Shown: positions 31,366 to 43,300 of the stretch, in pieces | Layout: each line of letters opens with the position of its first letter | Numbering within the stretch: the first letter of the stretch is position 1 | From: a virus | Reading direction: 5' to 3' (one strand) | Virus record (IMG/VR): IMGVR_UViG_3300025085_000050 | Coordinates: 1 to 44,692 of that record | Length of the DNA stretch: 44,692 bases | Program-made: the position numbers and the translations under genes | The notes under the pieces: model-generated | Seen by the model: the letters and a program-made list of their open reading frames with translations, nothing else | Database searches by the model: none | Told to the model about the DNA's origin: nothing

Positions 31366-34300
31366 TCACTCCCCACTATGGTCTCCGGTATTATAAGATG
31401 CATCCCCTTTGCTGCCCTTTGGATGTAGCGTCTGGCTGTGTCTTGGCTGAACACTGTAATCACCCTCATCATCATCTATAGAACGACGACTTGCGTCGGC
31501 TCGGAAGTGCTCAAGAGTATTTTCTGACATGACCATTCTAGCGACTGGGCTGGTAATATCTGACTTATCATAACCTGTGACATCGACACCGGGTATGTTC
31601 GGCCCTTGACTGACAGGTACAGTTGTACTGGTCGCTGGGTCTACGGTATAAACAGGTGCGTAAGGCGGATTACTCGGAGTACCTGTACGAGCGCCCGGTG
31701 CATCACTAGTGAACATACCATACTTACCGCCAGCAGTAGCCCTGTAGAAGTTTGAGTTTTCTTGAGGACTGCTACCTTTTAACGCCACATAAGACCTGAA
31801 CATCTGACTGTGCTTGAAGTCAAGTCCAAACGCTGGTCTGTACAAGAATTGTATGTTGCTATCAGAGTTGTTGATGTTCTGAGATATAGGGTCGTGGTCA
31901 TTATCTTGGTACGGGTTAGAAGTCTGACCTAATGACGCTGTACTAATGGCGTATTTTTGAGACAAATAACTTTCCACTTGTCTTTGCTCAAGGTCAGTGA
32001 GTTTCCTGTTATACTGTATTACTTCGGCAATCTTACCGTTTAATTCAAATGAACCAACATGGCCTATTCCCATAGGGTCTTCATCTGCCACCCAAAATGG
32101 ACCTGTTGTAGAGCCAACACTAATTCCTCTTAAGAACAAATCGAAAGTAGCGGTACCACCTACACCATCTCCACCGAATGTACGGGCAGTAACTATCTCA
32201 GGGTATCCGGCAATTGCACTATTATTGGCAGAATAGACACCTGTGTAAGTGGTGTTCGCACCACCTTGCCATCTCCATCTGTTGCTAGAATCCATGCGAA
32301 TCCATAGAGAGTGACCGGCACGAGTTACAGGGCTATTTGCAAATGTTTCCAATACGCCATTAGGATTACCATCATCAGTATCTGCCCAAGCCACTACAAA
32401 CAAAGTGACTTCATTGGTGTTGAGCCTTGCATCGAAGGTAAGGGTAAGTTTATCATTACCATCACAATCTATTACAGGCATATCGTTAATCAAGTTAGAT
32501 GATGCTATGTAAGAAGGTTGAGCCGAAGCAGTTGCTTGTGTAAACTCAAATCCATGAGGCCCCGAATCTTTCCAACTAGTCACGGCATCACCGTCATTTA
32601 ATTCTAATGTGTCTGCCTTTAACCAAAGAGCCATACCATTTCTTGGGAAAGCACGACCCCACCCTTTGACATCTAGGTTACCAGCGTGTTTGTTCCAGTC
32701 CATCACATAAGTACCACCAAGTGGCCACATAGCGTGTGCATCGGAGTGCTTAACTACACCAGTGACAGGAGCAGAACTCCAATCAAGGGCAGTCATATCT
32801 AAATCTTTGAGAGTTCTACTTCCGAAGTTATATGCTCCTCTAATGTTAGTTCTTTGTCCGACTTCTCTGTCTGTGTGCAGACTGTGGGCTTCTGTTGACA
32901 TAACGATGTATTCTCTACTTACACCGTCGTTTAGTTCTGCGATAGTGTCTACATCCAATCCCAATCTAACATCATCTCTTGATACAGGTTCAGCACCTCT
33001 AGTATCTGCGTTGATAGTTTCGATAGCCTCGCCGACATGTGCGCTAGGCTTGAGCAGACCGTCATCAGAATCTAGGTCTACTCTATCGCTGATTCCTCTT
33101 TCAATTTCGCCAGCCTGTAATGTCTCGTTGCTTGGTCTAACCAAACCTTGTCCGTAGACAGGTTCGGCTGTGTTACTTGACAGTACAAGTCCAGTAGCGT
33201 CATGATTTTCACTGACAGCCATAAGTAGACTCTCGTTGAAAACTGTAGGCCATCTACAACCTCTACCATCTCCTCGGTCACCGACTCTCAACATACTTGC
33301 TGGGTTAAACCAGTCAACGGTTCCCATATTGGTTCCGTCATTGTTGACTGTGTTCGCATTACCGCTTTGTCTGTCGTTACCGTCTCCGCCAAACAAACCG
33401 TTTGCAGCAGGTCTATGAGTGACATTCGTATCTTTGTAAGCATCTTCTGGGTCCCAAGAAGGCCGTAGCCCGAATCCTCTTACAGGGAAACGCCTGACAT
33501 CTTCACCACGAGTGTTGCCCCACCAGTCAACCATGTAATGTCTGTGGGCTTGTGACAACTCCTCGATATTTTGCCCTTCTTCGTCATTAGGGAAGAAACG
33601 AGTTACAGTAGATGCATTTCTTGCAGTTCTAACAGGACAACCGAATGGCCCTGTCATTCTTCTACCATCACTGTACCTGACCTGACGACCAAGTTGGTCT
33701 TGTCCGAGTAAACTTGAAACTTGTGTTATCCTCTCAAGTATACCTACATACAGTGCATTGAAATCTTCATCTGTTTGACCGCTGACACTACCTACATAAT
33801 CCCAGCCATTCGTCTTAGAATCTTGTTGGATTAGTGGCCCGTTGTAGTATCCAAGCATAGCGTTTGAATTGGCTACTTCTAACCAACCACGAATGTAAGG
33901 AGACCACCTTGGTCTGTTGTACAATTGCCTAACTGCCATTCTATAACCGAAACATCTGTTTCTATCATTGGGCAAAGATAGCGTGGCGACTCCAGTTGAG
34001 TCTTGATATGTCTCACAGTCCATGCCAAAAGTATCACTGCCCCAACCCATTAGCGAGTGGCCGTATGATTCGAGTCTACTAACGGCACCTGCACCATGGC
34101 TTCCACCCGGCCAGAATCCGAAGAAATTGTATTTGTTGGAGCCGACTGTACCCCCTTGATGGTTCAGAGTACTAGAACCATCAGTGAGTGCATCCATCTC
34201 AGAAGCAGTGTAAACCGTACCGTCGTGTCTTAAAACGGTACTACTATTGTTATCATGGTCGTGTGGCGGGGCTGGCCACTTCATACCGAGCGCAAAAGGA

Positions 34301-37300
34301 CCCTTACTAGCGACATAATTAAAATCGTGATAATGTATAGTCTCAAAATGCTCTGGTACATGGTTGTACGGCTTTTGGTCTACAGGTGTATCAGCGGTAC
34401 CTGCTTTGGTATAAATAGCCCTAGAAGAGTCGTCGCTGTACCAAGTAAATGGTCTACCCAGATTAGGGTGCCACATGCAAAGGAAAGCATCAGCAGGGTG
34501 TAAGGAATTTGTATCTCTACTGCCGTTAGCCAATTGAGGTAAGTTTCTAGTCAGTAGGCTTGTTTCTGAATCTAAGTAAAGTGCATCAGAAACATCATTA
34601 TCGTAAGGTCTACTTAACTTCAATATAATTTCTTCATTAGTATTTATATTTGCCCAGAAACCAGTAGTTATTTCTGTAACTCCATCGAATGCTGCTGTTA
34701 CACCTAGGCTTCCTGTAGCAAGTGTACCTCTAACATCTGTGTAAGAAGCAGTATATCTTTTACCGTCTCTTGTATATTCTAATACTTCTCCATAATAAGG
34801 ATAAACAGGGAACAAGTCAGCATTGTCTACCAATATTTCGCTAGAGCGTACTTCTGCATATATCACTAAGCAGTGAGGGTTTAGACTTCTGACTCTCTTG
34901 TGTGGCTCGTATATGTCAAGGAAAGTTGTAGGGTATCCAGCCAAAGTAATCTGAGCGCCGACTGCACCGTAGCCTGCTCTACACAACTCGTAGTAATTAT
35001 CAGGTTTGTACCACTCAAGGTGTTTGAATTTGCTCGCACCACTAGCAGTCGCACCATCTTTGTGCAGTATGCTCCACCATGGTATGGTCAAGGTTCTACC
35101 CGGAGTAGAACTTACAAACATACCCGGCCTGTAAGGTAGGCTTCTTCTAGTAAAGGAAGGGCTAGTAGATTCTTGTACGCCAAGTGGATTGTAAAGTGCC
35201 AAAGGCGGAAGAGAAGCAAACTGACTACCGGGGTCTGGGTCGATATCCAATATGACTTCGTTAAGTATTACTTCACATCCTCTTACATCAGCCATCATAG
35301 CCTCGGCTAAGATAAGTGCATAAGCACCTCTAGTGTTGACATTCTTTTCTATGGCAATCACTGTGTTAACTTGCTGACCTGTTAATTCGGTTACTTTTGC
35401 ACCAGCCTCACTAGGTGCCTTTACAGCGTCACTATGGTTTTGATGGAAACCTTGTAACTGTTGCTTAAACACATTCGGCTGAATGATAATCTGGTAAGAA
35501 CCTACTTCCAGAGGGTCTGGGAAGTGATTGTTCATAGTGTATGTAGCCGCTGCTTCGAGAACAAGTGTATGCCCTCCTGCTGCGTTTATGTCACCTGCGT
35601 TAGTACCTACACTGGCTGCTATACCGTATCCCTCATACTTTAGTTTGGTCTCGGTAAGTAGTGTAAATGCACCACCGTGTATGTCGCTTGGACCATACGC
35701 TGCACTTGCTGCTGAAAACCACAGAAGCGGGTCTCTAGTAAAGCCTTTAGCGGTTACATCTTCTGAATCTAACCCTAGTCTACTTGCTTCTATTGTACCA
35801 ATCAAGTCGCTGTCAAAAGAAGAATGACTAGAACTCTTACAAGCAGTATGTAAATCATACAATCTTTGATAGGCAGGGTGAGCATAATGTCCGGGCATCA
35901 ATGCCATGCTCGGAGTGACATAGTGGTGACCCATTCTTGGAATAGGCATAGGTGTCATTTTTGGTGCGCTGATTGCAGAGTGTGGAATCTTAGCAGCACT
36001 TCCTGACAATTCTGTGCTATTGGTAGGCAAAGCATTATACATTGCATGCCAATTTATTTTTTGCATATCTGGACTTGCACCACTATACTCACTGTGGTCT
36101 CTTAGTCTACGAGCAGCAAACATTCTTGTTGTTCCAGCAGGGACATAATAAGATGGGGTAACTTTCAATCCAGTTTTACCAGTTACAAATGACTTAAATT
36201 CAGGCGATACTACGACACCTGTGAATTTATTTGTACCCTTACCTGTATAAGATGCAATTACACCTTTGTCAGTAGTAGGGTCGTAAACTCTTAGGAAATA
36301 TCTACCGCCGCTTTGTTCACTTGTGTCTATCCAAGTAGTATCTTTGGGAGTAGAGCCAACATCAATCTCATTATTAGTTTCATCGTAGGCAGTAAATGAC
36401 AACTCATCTAAATCGTACCGATGTGTCATAGTTGCTCCCATTCTTGTCACATGGAAATATAATGACCTGTCGTGAGGCTCAAAAGAAGACTTGAGAGGGT
36501 TGTTATCAGTATGGTCATGCCAGCCCTCTTTGTTAGAAGCAGGGAACTTTAGTCTGCTATTGGCTTGAGCCAACGAGATATCATCACTATCCTGACTGAG
36601 GTGTTCCCAACCATTGTTTTCCCATGTCGGCCAAAGTCTTGGTCCAGCATATTCATGGTCGAACATTTGCCTTATCTGAGTTATGTTCTGAGCAGGATGT
36701 TGTAGACCGCCAGAACCAATCGTTTCATTCTGATAGGCTTGTATTCTGTCAAAACCTGACCTAATCACAATGTTACCCGGTACTTCATCTGGGTTCGGTA
36801 ATCTGATTTTGAGATTTGGATTTACACCGGCACCGGCTAGAGCAGGTGCTAAGCCTTCTATTTCTCTGTCACTAATGTGCCTAAAGTCCATGATTACGGT
36901 ACCGAAAGGAGAGCCGCCTTCTATCCTATGTTCCTGACCTGTGTCATCAACTACCTGTACACTGTCGAACTGTAGGTGTTCGTTTGGTATAAGTAAGGCA
37001 TTCCTTACTTCAAGAGGGTGTTGCTCTGCCAATTGAGGATGTCCTAGTTCCTGTGCTTGGATGATTGGGAACATAGCGGCATTTGTAGTCTCAAAACTAA
37101 ATCTTACATTACCAAGTATTTTTTCTCCTACTAGTTTGTAATCGGTAGCACTGCTATCTTTTCTTTTAACCCAAGGAATCATACCAAGACCTCTAGCATT
37201 AACAGCAGGCATGGTTATACTACCGCCATCCATACGCTTCCAAACGACATGTTCAGGTAGGAAATTTCTTGCTGCACTCCTCTTGTTGTAATAACCGAAC

Positions 37301-40300
37301 AAACCAGTATGGCCTTGGTTAGCGGCTGAATCTAAGTAGTGGTCTTGTCCAGTTATACCCACGCACTCGGTAGCATAAGTACCTGCATATTCTGACAATG
37401 TATTACTTGGTAACAAACTTTCATCCCAAAACAAATCACCTGTAGGGTATCTACAAGCGTTGGCTCTTACCATGTCACCGCTTTTGAAAGCCCTGTGCCA
37501 CTTATTATCAGCAGGTAAAGCGTTTCCGGCAGGGTAATCTCCAGCGACTACTGGGACAAACTGACTACTGTGTATCTGTACTTCTACATGAGGCCCAGCA
37601 GTGGCAGGTCCAACATATCGGTCTTTGTTGTGAATCTTCGTAGTATCCCAAGCAATGGTTCCAACGCCGTTACTGCTATCTGTTTTGTTCGCAATCAGCA
37701 AATCACCTGTACAGTTTGTTCCGTTACGGTCAGCCTTAGCAATCAAAGGTAATTCACTTTCGTGACTAATTACAATCAAGTGCCTACTGGCTAAACCAGT
37801 AACGCAATAGTCAGATGTAAATGTATTAGTAGCAGTTTCTCCGGTAACAGTTACAGGTGCAGAGCCAGTCAAACAAGTCTCTGCTGCACCGTATGGATTA
37901 AAGCCTAAGAAAGGATGCCAAGCGCCTAATCCAGCAGCGTAAGTATTACTACCCAAATCTAATGAATTAAAATAAGAATATCTCTCACCATGCCATCCTA
38001 CTGCACCTACTGGTCTAGTTCGGTCCACAGCGTCAACAAATCCACTAAAGTGAACTTGACACATATGGTCTCTTGATGCATTAGGGGCATCGTTGTTGTG
38101 TCTATGAGTACCTGCTTTAGTCCAAATATAAACTTCGTAAGTAGTACTACCGCTAAAACTAAACGGATTACTGTTATGAGGATTAATTAAGTTAGTAGAA
38201 CCGCCGTCAGGACTTTTACCTAATGTCAGTGTAAGATTTGGTGCAGAATAAGATGTAGATACATATGGTGCATAATGAGCATCAGTACCGTCACTGACCC
38301 TTACCCACCCATATTCTGGTAAAGTCGTTAGGCTACCACTAACTACTAAACTAGCAGCAGTACCACTATTTTCTGCGGTATAACTTACTATAGTAGTCTT
38401 AACCCAACCATATCTATCTTGCTTGTGAGCGTTTTGCATAGAAGGCATAAATGTACCACCCATAGCCTTGAGCGGGTCTTTACCGGGGAATGTATTGATT
38501 GAAGCGCTAATAATTGTAGCCAATTCTTCTGCGTTTTGCACACGAGTTGCGTCGACAATCACTATGTTTTCATTAACCGCCTGATTGCTAGGGTTTTCGC
38601 CATAGAAGGCTAAGTAAGCCTGTGCTAACAAACCACAAGGTCTGAATGCAGATACATTTTGAGCAGCATCTCCACCAGTGCTCAATCTAGTTCCTATTGG
38701 ATGAAGCGGATTTTTGCTTACACAGTTGTCTAAGAAATGACCGCCCGGATGATATCCACCATCCATATGCCATACAGCGGCAGACTTTCTGGTCTGTAGG
38801 AAATTAGAGCCGCCTATAGTGTTAGCAGCGCCTCCAGCAATTGCTACAGGAACATGATTGAACGGATGATAATGCTTAGGTAAGTTGGCAGTGGTGGCTA
38901 CGCTACCATCGTAATAGAAAGCCTTAGTGTTAACTTGGTTGTAGTTTTTAGTGGCACTTGCATCTTCTGATGGGAATCCTTTGGTAGGCTGCCAATTCAT
39001 AACATAGTTAAATCCAGTCTCGTTGTTTTTCTGGAAGAAGGTAGTCATAGGTAGGTGAGCCTCAGCACTACCTCTGTTGAAACCACTGTGCTCAGTCGAG
39101 TCACCGTTAGCCAATTGATTAGGTAGGAATGTATCTTTAGTAGCATCGCTATTGAAATGAATAGGGACTGCGCTGTAGCCGTTACCTAGTGTAACTATAC
39201 GAGAGCCTTGTGGTTCATGCGCTGCTGTGTTGTGCGGGAAAGCCTGACCGGGGCCAAATACCATGTAGGTAGTATGGTCTGTGACATCTCCTGACGGGCT
39301 ATATCTAGCGTGAGGATGAGCAAATCTTAAGACAATAGGGCTAGGAATATTTGCGTTGACGGTATTTGTCCCGTCAGTGTAATCTATTCCTGTGACTTTG
39401 CTATTAGCAGTCTTTGTCATATCGAATGTCAACAAAGCATCTTGATTGAAGAAAGGTGGATTATTCTGTCCTCGATGTTGGTCGAGATAAGGAGTTCCGG
39501 GGAACATAGCCAACATAGCATTGGTATCTAACAATGCGTAAGAGCCAGCCACTTCTCCTATATTCTGCATACCTGCGCTGCCTGTCGGTCCAGAAGAATA
39601 CGGATGTGTGTAAAACTCACTGTAGTCATTTTGAGTTCCGTCGTTAATATCTACAACAGCGCCACTGAATCCGCCGCCGAAGTACAGTGGCACCCAGTGG
39701 TCAGGACTATCTCTACCGCCACGGAAGTAAAGGAAAGGACTGGCTTTCTTACTACCCGCCCTTCTGACACCATCTATTTCCTTACTGTACCCGTCGCTAC
39801 TATATGACTTGAATATAACATCATGGTTGTTAGGAGAAAAGTTTGCAGACTTAGCAATTATGTTTACATGAGTAACACTAGATGTGCCCGGCTTACTTCT
39901 AACCTCGGCCCAATCAGTAGTACTATACCAAATCAAAAATGGTTGACCCCAACTGTTAGTATCGTCACATGCTAACTTGCCAAACAAAGCCCAAGACTCA
40001 TTACTAGCAACATGGACCTCAGTAGAAGTAACATTGTGTATTTCGAGACAAGGAGCATCTACTCTTGGAATGATATGGTCGCCTGCTACATCGGTGAAGT
40101 TCTCCCCTCTGAGATTTCTTTGCCAAGTGGTAATATCGACCATGTTGTTTTGACTGTCAACTAATATAGGAGTAGCAGTGTTGGCATTAGAACCTCGGTA
40201 TTTAGTAGTAATATGTAGCACAGTGCTAGGGATGTAGCCGATATCCAACCTTGTACCTGCATCTATTTCGCCTGCGCTCAGACCACCAGTGTGCTTACTC

Positions 40301-43300
40301 GATACAACTGCATCAGTAGAAGCACCTTCTAACAATCCCCAGTCTTTGCTTCTTGTCGCCTCGAATAATTTACTCAAGGCTACCTTTCTGTCTGCTCTGG
40401 TATGAATTCTAATAGCGGTAGGACTTACTCCCCATTCGCCTAAAGTTTGTCCGTCTGGTGCGAACATGTTAGTACAATCGAAACTCGTAACATCCAATCC
40501 TTCTAATCCTGAATCAGGCATGTTGATAGCATATTCGACTGCTGCGGCAATCACTTCGTCGGTCAGCAAAGAACTAAAGTTGAGTCTAGGACTCATAAAC
40601 CAATCGCCATTAGTATGACTGCTAGAGCCACCAATGACTCCAAAGAACTTGTGAGTACCACTGTAATCGTTGTGCGTTCTACTAGTATAGTAGAAATTTA
40701 GACCTTGGATACCGCTTTGCGTGGAAAGTTGGAACATACCACTTTCTGGAAATCCAAGATAACCCAGTATGTCAGGGTGAGTTTGCATTACCGCTGGTGC
40801 GCTTGTGTCGTAAGGAGCATCTAGTACCACAGTCATTGTACCACTTGAGTAAGTTGTAGCGACCTTTACTCCGACAATTGGAGCAGGGTAGTTGTTCCAA
40901 AGATTACCTTTTAGTTTACTTAGAGTGCTACCACCTGTCTTTTCTCCACACACCTCGCCAGTACCGACCATATGCCTACCGATAGTAAAGCCGCCCTGAC
41001 CTACATCTCTGTCATCAAAATGGATGATAACTTCTTCATCAAGTGTAGAAGGCAAGTATGTATTGTCGTTAGCAAAACTTTGGCCAAACTGTCTGTAAAC
41101 CATTCTAATTGTATGATTGTCTCCTCGGTGGTCTACGAACCTAAAGCCGTAAAGTGGATTGTTACCTATGTTTTCTTTCTTCATATCTGCTTTTGGAATA
41201 TAACCGTCGTTACTACCATCAGTAGTGACTGTCATAGCATCTGATACATTTGATGGGTTGCCGTATTTAGATAGGAAATGATTTTGAGTACCATCATTAT
41301 CAAAGCCCCACTTACTTACATCAGGTGCCCAACCGGGTACTCCTGCTTGGGTCAAGCCACCAAAGTTAATTCTAGCCTTGGCTCTTGTACCTATCCTGAG
41401 TCCGTCTACTAAAGTAGAAGCAGGACTCTTGGTTTCAAACGATTCATTGAGTAAAGTATTACTATTCCTTCCGCTGACAACTTCTGTATTAGCAGACACT
41501 AATGCACCTGCACTATCAGTCCTGTCTGGCCCGAAATTTAAGTTGTTCAAAAACGGGTCACTAGGATTTTCTGGAGGTAAATGCTCTTTCAATGTCGTGA
41601 TAGGCGCAAACGGTCTACCGAATCTGTTGATAGGCATAGGCGCAGGATGCATATTCTCTCCAGTCATCTCATCGGGCTGGCACCAATAGTTTCTGAAACG
41701 GCCACCGTGACCTATCAAAAACTGTGGTCTGTAAGGACTCTGTGCTTTACTACTGTCTAACCAAGTACAGAAATTACGACCAGCGGCACCCGGAATAGTA
41801 GAGTGTATTACTATAGAAAAGCCCGGATTATCTTCTGAGTCAAGAACGACTCTTCCAAGATGGGCACGAACATATCCCATGTGAGTACCACGGTCATGGC
41901 TTGAAAACGCTTTGCTTGGGTCCCAGAAAGGCGCAGGGTCGTGTGTTGAAGCAGTAGCAGCGAAATCAGCATGAAGGTGAGTGGCCGCTGGGTCAATGTT
42001 AGTGCTGTAAGCATTTGACTTAGGTCCGGGGCTAGATAAGTCAAACTTAGAACTGTCACCTAAAAATTGGTCATTTGGTCTACGAGCGTGTGTTTTACCA
42101 TTCCTTGCACCTGCTTGATTAATTAACCTAACCACTTCTCTAGCAGCCGATTCTATATTGGTCACGCCGTCTTTGAGCGCAACTTCTCCTAAATCTAGGG
42201 TTAATCTTCTGACGAAATCCATATCAGTCCATTGGTCTAAATACTGCAATCTCGCCTCAGTATGTGAAGTTAAATCTAATACTGAGTTCCTAATACCTTT
42301 CATGGCTAAGAAAGCAGGTATAACTCTAGTACCGTCTGGGGTATCAAAGAAAGTAGAAGATTCTCTACTTGTGTCATCAATCACTTGATGTTGGATTAAT
42401 GCTTCGTTTGCTGAGGCTACTGCTGGATTAGTTCTACTGCTATAACTGTCTTTGTCTATATTTGTTAGCCCACCAACATTATGCTCCGATATTGCACCAG
42501 AGTAACTTTCATTCCAATCAGATGCGTGAGCGTAACTTGCCTCGATAAAATCAGATTTTGTAGTAGTATTCATTCTCTTGTTTTGGCTAGGGAAACCAGC
42601 CGCAACATCTAATTGGGTACCTGAATCTGTGACAGTATTCTTTACAACTCCTGTTTTGTTAGCATCCTCTTCGCTAATTCTAGCAGCGGCAGGGCTTGAC
42701 TGAACCTGCATGTGTAAATCTTGGAATGCAATAAATTCACGGTCATGGCCCACATCGTAAAGTAATATTCTAACAAAATTGTCCGTACACTGGTAAGGGT
42801 CTAAGTAAGCAACAACTGGTGCAGTTATTGAAGTTCCTACAACCTCAAGGTAGTTCAATTCGATTGTTTTGTTAATGTGCTGTACTAAGTTCTGAGCCGT
42901 TTCTATACAACTATTTCCGATAAGGAAGTTTTCTAATGGAATACTATCCCTTGGGTTAGCATCTACTTCCCCTACTCCGCCGTTAAAGCCTTTCCAAACC
43001 TCTGCTTCGTTAAGCGTTCCTCTACTCTTACAGAACAGACCTTCAACTGCGTGAGGATTGGTGTAGTGCATGTTCATCCATATTGTATCACCTTGTCTAA
43101 TTCCACCCGGACAGTAAGGATGTGCCCAAGTCCTGTTTAGGAATGTCTCTTTGACTTTTGGCCAAGTGCTTGCAGAAGTAGCGTACAAGTCTTCAACATA
43201 TATTTCGTCACCTGCCGAAGGAGTAAAACCAGTATCAGGGCTGGTAATAGTTAATGTGTTTCCTGACCTATTATTGTAAAACCCTCTCTTCACATTTCCA

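Noticed and set aside
33078-33281. Short open frames within the giant gene, both strands
   Set aside because: All lie inside the 13.3-kb coding region and carry no motif or ribosome binding site.
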